Assembly (NCBI RefSeq): GCF_030373245.1
Contig: NZ_JAUCZF010000001.1
Span: 682,001-746,000 of the forward strand
Direction: 5' to 3'
Length of the DNA: 64,000 nt
Source of the DNA: Hydrogenophaga sp.
GTDB lineage: Bacteria > Pseudomonadota > Gammaproteobacteria > Burkholderiales > Burkholderiaceae_C
Program-made: the position numbers and the translations under genes
In this document: positions 8,984-17,762 of the stretch, piece after piece
Numbering within the stretch: position 1 is the stretch's first letter
Layout: the number at the start of each line of letters is the position of its first letter
The notes under the pieces: model-generated
The model's database searches: none
What the model was told of the DNA's origin: nothing
What the model saw: only the letters and a program-made list of their open reading frames with translations

Positions 8984-10810
8984 ATGCCCACTGCCCAGTC
9001 CCGTGCCGACCGCAAATCCATGTCCGCCACACCAGCGGTCCACTACCAGGTGCGGGCGAAGGACCCTCACAGCCACCTGTTCGAGGTCACGCTGACCATC
9101 GCCCAGCCGGCTGCGCGCCAGCGCGTGCGCCTGCCGGTCTGGATTCCAGGCAGCTACCTGGTGCGTGAGTTTGCCCAACACCTGCAGCACCTGCGCGCGC
9201 TGCAAGGCGGCGAACCCGTGCCGCTCAAACAGCTCGACAAACACACCTGGGAGGCACAGGGCACCCCCCGTGCGCCACTCACCTTCACCTGCGAGATCTA
9301 CGCCTTTGACGCCTCGGTGCGCACCGCGTTTCTCGACTGCACGCGCGGCTTCTTCAACGCCACCAGCCTGTGCCTGCGCGTGATCGGGCAGGACGGCGCG
9401 CCGCACGTGCTGGAGGTGAAGGCAGACAACCTGCCGACCGGCTGGCAAGTGGCCACCGGCCTCGCACCGCAACAGGTGGACGCTGCCGGCTTCGGCACCT
9501 ACCTCGCTGGCGACTACGACGAACTCGCCGACTGCCCGGTCGAACTCGGCACTTTCTGGCGCGGCGAGTTTACGGCGCGCGGCGTGCCTCACCGCTTCGT
9601 GGTCAGCGGCGCCGGTGGCTGGTTCGATGGCGCACGCCTGTTGGCCGACACGCAGCGCATCTGTGAAGCGCAGATCGACTTCTGGCATGGCACCCAGGGC
9701 AAGGCACCTTTCGAAAACTACCTCTTCATGCTGCACGCCAGCGGGGACAGTTATGGCGGGCTGGAGCACCGCAACTCCACGGCACTGATCAGCACCCGAG
9801 CCGACCTTCCGAGGACATTGCCCGCTGGCGAAAAACCCGCCGCACTCAAAGCCACCGACGGCTACACCACGCTGCTCGGCCTGATCAGCCACGAGTATTT
9901 CCACACCTGGAACGTCAAGCGCCTGCGTCCGGCCGAATTCAAGCGCTACGACTACGACCGCGAAAACCACACCGAGCTGCTGTGGTTCTTCGAAGGGTTC
10001 ACCAGCTACTACGACGACCTGTTCCTGCGCCGTGCCAACCTGATCGACGACGCCACCTACCTGAACCTCGTGACCAAAACGGTCAATCAGGTTGCGCAGA
10101 CGCCAGGGCAGCGCGTGCAAAGCGTGGCCCAGGCCAGTTTTGACGCCTGGCTCAAGTACTACCGCATCCAGGAAAACACGCCCAACGCCACGGTGAGCTA
10201 CTACACCAAGGGTGCGCTGGTGGCGCTGTGCCTGGACCTCACGCTGCGTGCCGAGGGCCGTGGCACGCTGGACGACGTGATGCGCGAGGTCTGGCAGCGC
10301 TGCGCGGGAGGGCCGGTGCGCGAGCTGGACGTGGCGCGCGCGCTCAAACGCGTCGGCGGCCGTTCGTTCGACGCAGAACTGCAGCACTGGGTGCACGGCC
10401 TGGCCGACCTGCCGGTGTTGAAGCTGCTGGAGCAGGCTGGTACCCAGGTGAAGCACGACAAGGCGCCGCTGGCACAGCAACTCGGTCTGCGCGTTTCCGA
10501 GACCGCCGGGCTGTTGCTCAAGAACGTGTTGCGCGGTGGCGCGGCCGAAGCCGCCGGCATGGCCGCTGGCGACGAGTGGCTGGGCGTGGAGTTCAAACCG
10601 CTGAAGCGCGGCCAGCTTGCTGAGGCCTGGCGCATCAGCAAGCTCGACGAGGTGAACACCTTGCGCGGCCAGCGCAACCAGCTCACCGCGCTGATCTCAC
10701 GAGACAAGCGCCTGCTGCGATGCTCGCTGACCTGGCCCGAGACCACGCAGGCGGTCAAGCTGGCCGTGGGCGACGCGGGCTTGCTGGGCCGCTGGCTGGG
10801 CAAGGCCTGA
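8984..10810 (+). CDS. M61-family glycyl aminopeptidase with PDZ domain
   Basis: A metallopeptidase of 608 residues. The zinc motif HEYFH is at about residues 303-307, followed by TWNVKRLRP, and the third ligand lies in WFFEGFTSYYDD. An N-terminal beta domain covers residues about 15-190 and a PDZ-like domain lies near the C-terminus (about 500-590, LLLKNVLRGGAAEAAGM). There is no signal peptide, so it is probably cytoplasmic. A second in-frame ATG at 9020 (MSATPAVHY) is an alternative start. M61 enzymes favour N-terminal glycine or alanine. Confidence 0.9.
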   Translation: MPTAQSRADRKSMSATPAVHYQVRAKDPHSHLFEVTLTIAQPAARQRVRLPVWIPGSYLVREFAQHLQHLRALQGGEPVPLKQLDKHTWEAQGTPRAPLTFTCEIYAFDASVRTAFLDCTRGFFNATSLCLRVIGQDGAPHVLEVKADNLPTGWQVATGLAPQQVDAAGFGTYLAGDYDELADCPVELGTFWRGEFTARGVPHRFVVSGAGGWFDGARLLADTQRICEAQIDFWHGTQGKAPFENYLFMLHASGDSYGGLEHRNSTALISTRADLPRTLPAGEKPAALKATDGYTTLLGLISHEYFHTWNVKRLRPAEFKRYDYDRENHTELLWFFEGFTSYYDDLFLRRANLIDDATYLNLVTKTVNQVAQTPGQRVQSVAQASFDAWLKYYRIQENTPNATVSYYTKGALVALCLDLTLRAEGRGTLDDVMREVWQRCAGGPVRELDVARALKRVGGRSFDAELQHWVHGLADLPVLKLLEQAGTQVKHDKAPLAQQLGLRVSETAGLLLKNVLRGGAAEAAGMAAGDEWLGVEFKPLKRGQLAEAWRISKLDEVNTLRGQRNQLTALISRDKRLLRCSLTWPETTQAVKLAVGDAGLLGRWLGKA

Positions 10811-10811
10811 C

Positions 10812-11324
10812 GTGTTGACACAGCGTCTGCGCCCCGAGGACGCCCCAGCCTATCGGGACCTGATGCTGGAGGCCTACACAGCGCACCCCGACGCCTTCAC
10901 ATCCAGCCCATCAGAGCGGCAAATTTTGCCCCTGGCGTGGTGGGAGGATCGCCTCTCAACGGACACCCATGCCAACGAATGCGTGTTTGGCGCATTCGTT
11001 GCGAGCCAACTGGTGGGCGTGGCGGGTCTGTCCTTTCAGACCCGGGAGAAGCTTTGCCACAAGTGCACTGTGTTTGGCATGTACGTGCGCCCTTCCCACC
11101 GTGGACATCAGCTGGGAGACGGGTTGCTGGGCACGGTGCTGAAGGCTGCACGCCAACGGCGCGGTGTTTCGCTCGCTCAACTCACGGTAACCCAGGGCAA
11201 CCGGGCCGCTGTTGCACTGTATGAGCGCCACGGTTTTGTCACGTATGGCGTAGAGCCGCAAGCGGTGACCACGCCGTCAGGCAAGGTCACCAAACTGCAC
11301 ATGTGGCTGCCGCTGCGGGACTAG
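10812..11324 (+). CDS. GNAT-family N-acetyltransferase
   Basis: A 170-residue acetyltransferase that starts with GTG one base after the peptidase stop, so it is probably co-translated. The acetyl-CoA-binding pattern is YVRPSHRGHQLGDGLL (R/Q-x-x-G-x-G/A type) at about residues 95-110, and the final motif AVALYERHGFVTYG is typical of GNAT enzymes. The substrate is unknown. Confidence 0.88.
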   Translation: MLTQRLRPEDAPAYRDLMLEAYTAHPDAFTSSPSERQILPLAWWEDRLSTDTHANECVFGAFVASQLVGVAGLSFQTREKLCHKCTVFGMYVRPSHRGHQLGDGLLGTVLKAARQRRGVSLAQLTVTQGNRAAVALYERHGFVTYGVEPQAVTTPSGKVTKLHMWLPLRD

Positions 11325-11361
11325 AGCCTGTTCACACCATTTTTCCAAGTGCGAGCAAACG

Positions 11362-12657
11362 CTAGCGCTGACGCAAGTCCACCACGCGCTTGGCCTTGCC
11401 CATGCTGCGCTCCACGCCGCCTTCGGGCTTGAGCTCAATGCGCACGCTGCTGCCTACAAACACCTTGATCTCGTGCTGCAGCTGCTTGGCGGCGGCGCGC
11501 GCTTCAATGCTTTCAGGCGAAAGCCCTGGGCGCGTCTCCACCACCACGCTCAGGTTGTCCATCGGACCTTCACGCGTGAGCACGCACTGGTAGTGCGCGC
11601 TGAGCTCGGGGCGCTTCAGGATCAGCTCCTCGATCTGGGTGGGGAACACGTTGACGCCGCGCACGATCATCATGTCGTCGCTGCGGCCGGTGATTTTTTC
11701 CATGCGGCGCATGGTGCGCGCCGTGCCCGGCAGCAGGCGCGTCAGGTCGCGCGTGCGGTAACGGATGATAGGCAGCGCCTCCTTGGTCAGGCTGGTGAAC
11801 ACCAGCTCACCCATCTCGCCGTCAGCCACTGGTTCCCCGGTATCGGGATCGATGATCTCGGGATAGAAGTGGTCTTCCCAGATGGTCGGGCCGTCCTTGG
11901 TCTCCACACACTCGTTGGCCACGCCCGGGCCCATCACTTCTGACAGGCCGTAGATGTCCACCGCATCAATGCCCATGCGCGCTTCGATCGCCGTGCGCAT
12001 GTCGTTGGTCCAGGGCTCGGCGCCGAAGATGCCGATGCGCATGCTGCTCTGGCGCGGATCGATCCCGAGTCGCTCGAACTCGTCGGCGATCGCCAGCATG
12101 TAGCTGGGCGTGACCATGATGATGTCGGGACGGAAGTCCTGCATGAGCTGCACCTGGCGCTCGGTCTGCCCACCGCCAAACGGCACCACGGTGAGGCCCA
12201 GCTTTTCGGCGCCGTAGTGCGCTCCCAAGCCACCGGTGAACAGGCCGTAGCCATAGCTCACGTGTACCAGATCGCCGGGCCGCGCGCCGCTGGCCCGGAT
12301 GCTGCGCGCCACCACTGTGGCCCAGGTGTCGATGTCTTTCAGGGTGTAGCCCACCACGGTCGGCTTGCCGGTGGTGCCGCTTGACGCATGAATGCGCGCG
12401 CACTTTTCACGCGGCACAGCGAACATGCCAAAGGGATAGCTGTCGCGCAGGTCCTTCTTGGTGGTGAACGGAAACTGCGCCAGATCGGCGAGCGTTCGGC
12501 AATCGTCCGGGTGCACACCCGCCTGGTCGAATTTGGTGCGGTAGACCGGCGAGTTCAGATAGGCATGGCGCAGCGTGGCTTGCAGGCGCTTGAGCTGAAG
12601 GCCACGCAATTCGTCGATGCTGGCCTTTTCGATCGGCTCCAGGGGGAAGTGATTCAT
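11362..12657 (-). CDS. paaK: Phenylacetate-CoA ligase
   Basis: PaaK activates phenylacetate to phenylacetyl-CoA with ATP, the first step of aerobic phenylacetate breakdown. The 431-residue length matches the family. The AMP-binding motif SSGTTGKPT is at residues 92-100; the acyl-adenylate region has IYGLSEVMGPGV, and the C-terminal lysine loop is SMGKAKRVVDL. It is the last of three overlapping genes paaG-paaI-paaK and shares ATGA with the paaI stop. Regulation is probably by a TetR-type PaaR at the 13967-13992 palindrome. Confidence 0.95.
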   Translation of the reverse strand: MNHFPLEPIEKASIDELRGLQLKRLQATLRHAYLNSPVYRTKFDQAGVHPDDCRTLADLAQFPFTTKKDLRDSYPFGMFAVPREKCARIHASSGTTGKPTVVGYTLKDIDTWATVVARSIRASGARPGDLVHVSYGYGLFTGGLGAHYGAEKLGLTVVPFGGGQTERQVQLMQDFRPDIIMVTPSYMLAIADEFERLGIDPRQSSMRIGIFGAEPWTNDMRTAIEARMGIDAVDIYGLSEVMGPGVANECVETKDGPTIWEDHFYPEIIDPDTGEPVADGEMGELVFTSLTKEALPIIRYRTRDLTRLLPGTARTMRRMEKITGRSDDMMIVRGVNVFPTQIEELILKRPELSAHYQCVLTREGPMDNLSVVVETRPGLSPESIEARAAAKQLQHEIKVFVGSSVRIELKPEGGVERSMGKAKRVVDLRQR

Positions 12658-13100
12658 TCGGGCTCCTCTTCGGGAAACACGGTCCCGGGAATCTGCGCGC
12701 TCTTGCCGCGGAACATCGCCACCACCTCACCGCGCTGGTTGACCACCTTCATGTCGTACACGCCGTGGCGACCCTGTTGCATCTGCTCCACGCCTTCGCA
12801 GGTGAGCACATCCCCCGCGTGCGCGGGTTTCAGAAACTCGATGCTGCAGCCGGCGGCCACGGTGTTGCGGTTGTGGCTGTTGCAGGCGAAAGCGAAGGTG
12901 GAATCGGCCAGTGTGAAGATGAAGCCGCCGTGGCAGATCTGGTGGCCATTGAGGTGCAGTGGGCGCACCACCATGCGCATCACCGCGCGGCCCGGCGCCA
13001 CCGACACCAGCTCCATGCCCATGGTGTCCTTGCTCGCCACATCGTTGGCAAACATCACCTCCCCCACACGCAAAGCGATTTGATCAGGCGTCATGTTCAT
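12654..13100 (-). CDS. paaI: Hydroxyphenylacetyl-CoA thioesterase PaaI
   Basis: A 148-residue hot-dog-fold thioesterase. In the pathway it hydrolyses stalled CoA thioesters and frees CoA. The catalytic region GHQICHGGFIFTLADSTFAF is at about residues 50-69, with the Asp of the LAD turn as in PaaI. The start at 13100 ([10 protein letters not shown]) overlaps the paaG stop by ATGA; a longer upstream frame has no family content and overlaps paaG. Confidence 0.93.
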   Translation of the reverse strand: MNMTPDQIALRVGEVMFANDVASKDTMGMELVSVAPGRAVMRMVVRPLHLNGHQICHGGFIFTLADSTFAFACNSHNRNTVAAGCSIEFLKPAHAGDVLTCEGVEQMQQGRHGVYDMKVVNQRGEVVAMFRGKSAQIPGTVFPEEEPE

Positions 13101-13903
13101 GTGCCCTTGAATTGGGGTGGTCGTTTTTCCAGAAACGCCGTCACACCCTCGATGTAATCGTGGGTCGCGCCCAGGGTTGACTGGGTGTCGCGCTCGACAT
13201 CGAGGTGCTCGTTCAGACTGCGTGTGCTGGCGTCGCGCAACAGGGCGCGCGTGGCCACCAGGGCCTTGGTCGGCATGGCGGCCAGCTTGTTTGCCAGCGC
13301 CAGGGCAGCGGTCAACGGGTCGTCGGTCACATCCCAGATCAGGCCCCATTCCTTGGCTTGCGCGGCCGGCAATTTGTCGCCGGTCATGGCCAGTGCCATG
13401 GCACGCGCCAGCCCCAGGCGCTCCACCAGCAACCAGCTGCCCCCGGCATCGGGGATCAGGCCGATCTTGCTGAAGGCCTGCACGAAGCTGGCGCCGGGCG
13501 CCGCAATCGCGATGTCGCAAGCCATGACCAGAGACGCGCCAGCACCCGCCGCCACACCGTTCACCGCGACCACGATGGGTACGCTCAGAGCCTGTATGCG
13601 CCGCGTCGTGGGGTTGAACGCCTCCTCGATCACCGGGCCGGGATCGGCGCGCTCCAGCTGATTCGGCCCGGGCGTGAAATCCAGCTCGGACAAATCGAGA
13701 CCCGCACAGAAGCCGCGGCCAGCGCCCGTGAGCACGATGGCGCGGATGCCGCTGTCGGCCTCGGCGTAGTCGAAGGCGCGCCACAACTCGGCGTGCATGG
13801 CGCGCGTGAAACTGTTGAGCGAGCCAGGGCGGTTGAGCGTGATCAGGGCAACGGCCCCACGCGTCTCATAGAGCACGGTGGCGTCCGCGGTGGCGGTGGT
13901 CAT
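13097..13903 (-). CDS. paaG: PaaG-type enoyl-CoA hydratase/isomerase
   Basis: A crotonase-fold enzyme of 268 residues, start [12 protein letters not shown] at 13903. PaaG turns the ring-epoxide of phenylacetyl-CoA into an oxepin-CoA. The oxyanion-hole segments are [13 protein letters not shown] and [13 protein letters not shown], and the acidic residue of [11 protein letters not shown] is in the expected place. The order paaG-paaI-paaK on one strand supports this role. An upstream in-frame ATG at 13975 lies inside the operator palindrome and is unlikely to be used. Confidence 0.9.
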   Translation of the reverse strand: MTTATADATVLYETRGAVALITLNRPGSLNSFTRAMHAELWRAFDYAEADSGIRAIVLTGAGRGFCAGLDLSELDFTPGPNQLERADPGPVIEEAFNPTTRRIQALSVPIVVAVNGVAAGAGASLVMACDIAIAAPGASFVQAFSKIGLIPDAGGSWLLVERLGLARAMALAMTGDKLPAAQAKEWGLIWDVTDDPLTAALALANKLAAMPTKALVATRALLRDASTRSLNEHLDVERDTQSTLGATHDYIEGVTAFLEKRPPQFKGT

Positions 13904-13966
13904 GAAATCGGGTCTCCTCGGGTAGGCGGGTGGCGCAGGTCGCTGGCCACTTTTGCTCAATTTACC

Positions 13967-13992
13967 ATTAACCAACCAAGCGGTCGGTTAAT
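13967..13992. promoter_or_regulatory. PaaR/TetR-type operator between paaG and the enoyl-CoA hydratase
   Basis: A 26-bp imperfect palindrome with half sites ATTAACCAACC and GGTCGGTTAAT; 10 of 13 base pairs are symmetric. The ACCnACC...GGTCGGT core resembles the operators I know for TetR-type PaaR regulators of betaproteobacterial phenylacetate genes. It lies just upstream of the predicted -10 of the rightward gene and 64 bp from the leftward start, so it could control both directions. No regulator gene is in the window. Confidence 0.65.
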
Positions 13993-14014
13993 GTTTTCCC
14001 GGATGGGCCGCCGC

Positions 14015-14020
14015 TATAGT
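14015..14020 (+). promoter_or_regulatory. Probable -10 element of the rightward enoyl-CoA hydratase
   Basis: TATAGT lies 22 bp downstream of the palindrome. A -35 at the expected distance would fall at the palindrome's right edge and is poor (TGTTTT). A start near 14027 would give a leader of about 30 bases. Confidence 0.4.
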
Positions 14021-14056
14021 GGTCGACAGTTTGATCGCAACCACCCGAGGACCGCC

Positions 14057-14845
14057 ATGACCAACACCCCCACCCCAGAACTCATCACCGTGCGCACCGA
14101 AGGCCGCGTGGGCATCGTCACACTCAACCGCCCCAAGCAGCTCAACGCGCTCAACGACCAGCTCATGACTGAGCTGGGCGCAGCCTTGAAGGCGTTTGAC
14201 GCCGACGACGGCATTGGCTGCATGATCGTGACGGGCAGTGAAAAGGCGTTTGCCGCCGGTGCCGACATCGGCGCCATGGCGACCTACGGCTTCACCGACG
14301 TCTACAAGAACGACTACATCACCCGCAACTGGGAAACCATCCGCAGCATCCGCAAGCCGGTGATCGCCGCGGTCAGCGGCTTTGCGCTGGGTGGCGGCTG
14401 CGAGCTGGCCATGATGTGCGATTTCATCATCGCCGCCGACAACGCGAAGTTTGGGCAACCCGAGATCAAGCTCGGCATCATCCCGGGTGCCGGCGGCACG
14501 CAACGCCTGCCGCTGGCGGTGGGCAAGGCCAAGGCCATGGACCTGGTGCTGACTGGCCGCATGATGGATGCCACCGAGGCCGAGCGCGCCGGCCTGGTGA
14601 GCCGCGTGGTGCCGCTGGACAAGCTGATGGACGAAACCCTGGCTGCTGCCCTCATGATTTGCGAGTACTCGCTCATCAGCGTGATGGCGGCCAAGGAATC
14701 GATCAACCGTGCGTTTGAAGGCGGCCTGTCCGATGGCGTGATGTTTGAGCGACGCCTGTTCCACGCCATGTTCGCCACCGCCGACCAGAAAGAGGGCATG
14801 GACGCCTTTGTGAACAAGCGCAAGCCCACGTTCCGGCACACCTGA
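14057..14845 (+). CDS. paaF: Enoyl-CoA hydratase (PaaF-like)
   Basis: A 262-residue crotonase that hydrates 2,3-enoyl-CoA esters. It starts with [11 protein letters not shown]. It has the oxyanion segments [13 protein letters not shown] and [14 protein letters not shown] and both catalytic glutamates in the usual places (one in [18 protein letters not shown]). Divergent placement from paaG across a shared operator suggests the PaaF step of phenylacetate breakdown. The sequence is also close to general short-chain enoyl-CoA hydratases, so the symbol is tentative. Confidence 0.85.
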   Translation: MTNTPTPELITVRTEGRVGIVTLNRPKQLNALNDQLMTELGAALKAFDADDGIGCMIVTGSEKAFAAGADIGAMATYGFTDVYKNDYITRNWETIRSIRKPVIAAVSGFALGGGCELAMMCDFIIAADNAKFGQPEIKLGIIPGAGGTQRLPLAVGKAKAMDLVLTGRMMDATEAERAGLVSRVVPLDKLMDETLAAALMICEYSLISVMAAKESINRAFEGGLSDGVMFERRLFHAMFATADQKEGMDAFVNKRKPTFRHT

Positions 14846-14998
14846 ACCCGCGCGGCCTGTCACCATGGGCACACTGAATTAACAAGTGCTCACAGCCGCC
14901 ATACACCGCAGGGGCTATAACCCAAAAGATAACGGCTTCAAACCAGCTTCCTTTTGCTGAAGCCCAGACCTCGAGCCCAACCTCACGGAGAACCTGCC

Positions 14999-15421
14999 AT
15001 GACCAACCGCCGTCGATTCATCATGATGGTGCCCCTCACGGGCGCCGCCCTGGCTGCCGCCTGTTCAGAGAAAGCACCCCCGCCCGAAGCCGCACCCGCT
15101 GCGCCAGCTCCGGTGGCGCCCGCGCCCGCCCCCATGGCCGCGCCGGAGCCCGCCGCAGCGCCCGCACCGACTGCCCCGGCCGCAGCCGGTGGTCCCATGG
15201 TCGAGGAGACCGAGCCCACCGCCATGGCCCTGGGTTATGTGGCCGACGCCGCGCGTGTGGACAAGGTCAAGCACCCCAACTTTGTCGAAGGCTCGGTTTG
15301 CGCCAACTGCGTGCTGTACCAGGGCGCAGCGGGCAGCGAAAGTGGGCCCTGCCCGCTGTTTTCAGGCAAGCAGGTCAGTGCTCAGGGCTGGTGTGCTTCC
15401 TACGCCAAAAAGCCCGGCTGA
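14999..15421 (+). CDS. High-potential iron-sulfur protein (HiPIP)
   Basis: A 140-residue precursor of a small periplasmic 4Fe-4S electron carrier. The N-terminus MTNRRRFIMMVPLTGAALA looks like a Tat signal, as usual for HiPIPs that are exported folded. An Ala/Pro-rich linker fills residues about 23-70. The four cluster cysteines are in CANC, SGPCPL and GWCASY. The linker is longer than in classical HiPIPs and a cysteine right after the signal (AAAC) leaves open a lipid anchor. CACGGAGAA before the ATG is the ribosome site. Confidence 0.92.
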   Translation: MTNRRRFIMMVPLTGAALAAACSEKAPPPEAAPAAPAPVAPAPAPMAAPEPAAAPAPTAPAAAGGPMVEETEPTAMALGYVADAARVDKVKHPNFVEGSVCANCVLYQGAAGSESGPCPLFSGKQVSAQGWCASYAKKPG

Positions 15422-15460
15422 GCGCGCAGCTGGCGGCAAAAAACCGCTCCAGCCTTGGTC

Positions 15461-15466
15461 TATAAT
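15461..15466 (+). promoter_or_regulatory. -10 element of the tRNA-Met gene
   Basis: A perfect TATAAT lies 11 bp before the first base of the tRNA. No good -35 is visible at 16-18 bp; the region there is A-rich. Confidence 0.6.
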
Positions 15467-15477
15467 GCCGGTCTTTC

Positions 15478-15554
15478 GGCGATATAGCTCAGTTGGTTAG
15501 AGCGCAGCATTCATAATGCTGATGTCGGTGGTTCAAGTCCACCTATCGCCACCA
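15478..15554 (+). tRNA. tRNA with CAT anticodon, tRNA-Met (elongator type)
   Basis: A 77-base cloverleaf can be folded by eye: acceptor GGCGATA pairs with TATCGCC, and ACCA is encoded at the 3' end. The D-loop contains AGTTGGTTA, and the anticodon stem CAGCA/TGCTG encloses loop TTCATAA with CAT at 15512-15514. The T-arm is GGTGGTTCAAGTCCACC. The 1-72 G-C pair excludes the initiator. A lysidine-modified tRNA-Ile with CAT cannot be fully excluded. Confidence 0.95.
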
Positions 15555-15560
15555 GATCGC

Positions 15561-15593
15561 AAAAAAGGGGTTCCGTCACCGGAACCCCTTTTT
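15561..15593 (+). terminator. Rho-independent terminator after tRNA-Met
   Basis: GGGGTTCCG and CGGAACCCC form nine perfect pairs around loop TCAC, followed by TTTTT. A matching A tract precedes the stem, so it may also act on the leftward operon that ends at 15610. Confidence 0.92.
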
Positions 15594-15609
15594 CTTGTGT
15601 GATGGCCGC

Positions 15610-15927
15610 TCAGGGCAGGCGCTGGAGCTGGCGCACCCGCTTGCTCTGGACCATGTGCCGGGTTGCCAGATCAAAGTCCAGGAAATGCGGTGCCTTCAGG
15701 TGAATCGCAAACGCCTCAGCGCTGTCGTACAGCTCGTACAGGAAAAACAGCGTCGGGTCGGCCGGGTCGCAGCAGACATCAAACACATGGCAGCCGGCCT
15801 CATTGGCCACCGACTGGCGGGCGTTGTTCACCATCGCCTCGCGGAACGCCTGCACATGAGCGGGCTGGATGTGGAATTCGACGACGACGGTGAACATCAG
15901 GGCGTGGCTTTCATCGTTGAAGGTCAT
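15610..15927 (-). CDS. Antibiotic biosynthesis monooxygenase (ABM)-domain protein
   Basis: A 105-residue dimeric alpha-beta barrel protein (FTVVVEFHIQPAHVQAFREA, then FFLYELYDSAEAFAIHLKAPH). Its likely start is the ATG at 15927, which overlaps the TRAP permease stop by ATGA; an inner ATG at 15897 is possible. ABM proteins of this size serve as small monooxygenases, lactone isomerases or mutarotase-like helpers. As the last gene of the sugar-acid operon it may handle a reactive intermediate, but no catalytic claim can be made. Confidence 0.8.
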   Translation of the reverse strand: MTFNDESHALMFTVVVEFHIQPAHVQAFREAMVNNARQSVANEAGCHVFDVCCDPADPTLFFLYELYDSAEAFAIHLKAPHFLDFDLATRHMVQSKRVRQLQRLP

Positions 15928-17207
15928 CGCAACAGCCAGACCGGAAACATCGGCAAAGCCTGTACGTAGGTGATCAGTCCTAGTACCAGCAGCGACACCA
16001 GGAACAGCGGAATCAGCGCACGGGAGATGTCGCCCATGCCAACCTGGCCGATCTTGGCCGCGACAAACAGCGTGCCGCCCACCGGGGGCGTGTACAAGCC
16101 AATGGCAAGGTTGCAGGTCATCACCAGGCCCAGGTGCACCGGATCGATGCCGTACAACGGCGCCAGCGGCACGAACAGCGGTGCGGTGAGCACCAGAGCC
16201 GGCAGCGGCTCCAGAAAAATGCCCAGCAGAAGTAGGAAGACGTTGATCAGCAGAAAGAAAGTCCAGCGGTTGTCGGCCAGGGCCTGCGTCCATTCCATCA
16301 TGATGGCCGGTACCTGCTCCACGGTGATCACCCAGGCCAGGGCGGCGGTGGCGCCCACCACCACCATCACCACCGCACTGGTGAGGAAGGCGCTGTAGAG
16401 CAAGCCAGGCAGATCGCGCCAGCCAATCGAGCGGTACCAGAGCATCGAGACCAACAGGCCATAGATCACCGCAACCACCGCCGATTCGGTGGGCGTGAAG
16501 AAGCCGGTCCAGATGCCGCCAAGGATGATGGCCGGCATCAGCAGCGCCGGAAACGCATCTTTGAAGGAAGCCCAGATCTCGGCGCCCGATGCACGCTGGC
16601 CACCACGGTCGCAGCCGGTGCGAATGCCGTACCAGACACACACCAGCATCAGGCCGATGCCGAACAGCACCGCAGGCACGATGCCGGCAAGAAAAAGGTC
16701 GCGCACCGACACGCCCGCGATATAGCCGAACACCAGCAGCGGAATCGAGGGCGGCATGATGATGGCCAGGGTGCCGGCCGCAGCGATCAGCGCAGAGGCG
16801 AACGCCCGCGAGTAACCTTGCTTGGCCAGCGCCGGAATCATCACCGTGCCAATAGCAGCCGCGCCCGCGATGGCCGATCCGGACACACCACCAAACAGCA
16901 GACACGAAGCCACCGTGACGATACCGAGGCCGCCGGGCAGAAAACCCAGCACCGAGCGCGCAAATCGAATGATGCGCTCACCCACACCGCCACGGGAAAA
17001 CGTTTCGCCGGCCACGATGAACAGCGGCACCGCGATCAGGATGAAGGGCTCCACCCCGCCGATGAAGGTGAGAAAAATGGTTTCAAGCGGGTGTCCGAGA
17101 TCGAAGGACCAGATCATCAGCACCGTGGTGGCCAGAACCGACCACACCACCGGCAGACCGGCCAACGCCAGACCAAAGAACACCACCAGAAGAAAAACGA
17201 GCAACAT
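15924..17207 (-). CDS. TRAP transporter large permease (DctM)
   Basis: A 427-residue integral membrane protein with about 12 helices and the DctM signatures GGVEPFILIAVPLFIVAGE and GGVSGSAIAGAAAIGTVMIP. It is the ion-coupled channel subunit that works with the small permease and binding protein encoded just upstream. The ATG at 17207 (MLLVFLLVVFFGLALAG) starts in the first helix; a longer frame overlaps dctQ. The gap to the small permease is 11 bp. Confidence 0.94.
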   Translation of the reverse strand: MLLVFLLVVFFGLALAGLPVVWSVLATTVLMIWSFDLGHPLETIFLTFIGGVEPFILIAVPLFIVAGETFSRGGVGERIIRFARSVLGFLPGGLGIVTVASCLLFGGVSGSAIAGAAAIGTVMIPALAKQGYSRAFASALIAAAGTLAIIMPPSIPLLVFGYIAGVSVRDLFLAGIVPAVLFGIGLMLVCVWYGIRTGCDRGGQRASGAEIWASFKDAFPALLMPAIILGGIWTGFFTPTESAVVAVIYGLLVSMLWYRSIGWRDLPGLLYSAFLTSAVVMVVVGATAALAWVITVEQVPAIMMEWTQALADNRWTFFLLINVFLLLLGIFLEPLPALVLTAPLFVPLAPLYGIDPVHLGLVMTCNLAIGLYTPPVGGTLFVAAKIGQVGMGDISRALIPLFLVSLLVLGLITYVQALPMFPVWLLR

Positions 17208-17218
17208 GGGAGGTTTCT

Positions 17219-17752
17219 TCAGGCAGTGCTGACGCTGGTGGGCGCGTAGCGTTGTTGTCGGGGCACGCCTCGAGCGATCTGCAACAGATCCCAGGCAACG
17301 AAGACCAAGGCGATGGCTGAGCACACAGGCAGCGACAGGTATTGCACCGCCATCGGCCATTGCATCACCGTGAGCACGCTGCCCCAGCCAGCGTCAGCGG
17401 CCACGCCGCCCTTCCACACCAGCAGCACCAGAATGGCCGCCACCATCAGCTGAATCAGAGCATCTGCTACCAGCCTGGGCCGGGGTTCAGGCAGCAGGTC
17501 GATGAGCTCGGAGACCGCCATGTGCGCGTTGCGGTGTACCGCTGCGGCTACCCCCAGGAAGGTGGTCCAGACCATCACGAGCTCGCCGAACTCGGTGGTC
17601 CAGGCAATGTCCTGGTCGAAGGCGTGCAACACCACGTTGCTGAACACCACCAGCACAAGGGCTCCCCCCAGCACCACAATCACCGTGTCGACCGCGGTGC
17701 CAAGCCAGCGCAGGGGCGCCGGCACGACGGGTCCAGGAGGCAGCAGGCTCAC
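17219..17752 (-). CDS. TRAP transporter small permease (DctQ)
   Basis: A 177-residue protein with four membrane helices and the family pattern TTEFGELVMVWTTFLGVAAA at about residues 54-73, followed by HMAVSEL. It links the binding protein to the large permease. Gaps to both neighbours are about 10 bp, typical of one TRAP operon. Confidence 0.92.
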   Translation of the reverse strand: MSLLPPGPVVPAPLRWLGTAVDTVIVVLGGALVLVVFSNVVLHAFDQDIAWTTEFGELVMVWTTFLGVAAAVHRNAHMAVSELIDLLPEPRPRLVADALIQLMVAAILVLLVWKGGVAADAGWGSVLTVMQWPMAVQYLSLPVCSAIALVFVAWDLLQIARGVPRQQRYAPTSVSTA

Positions 17753-17762
17753 GGGTTCTTCC

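Noticed and set aside
8951..10480. A 509-residue frame opposite the M61 peptidase
   Set aside because: The sense gene has its HEYFH zinc site and full domains; the antisense frame has none.
13101..13784. A long frame that would extend PaaI upstream
   Set aside because: It overlaps paaG in another frame, and the hot-dog domain starts at 13100 with a typical ATGA overlap.
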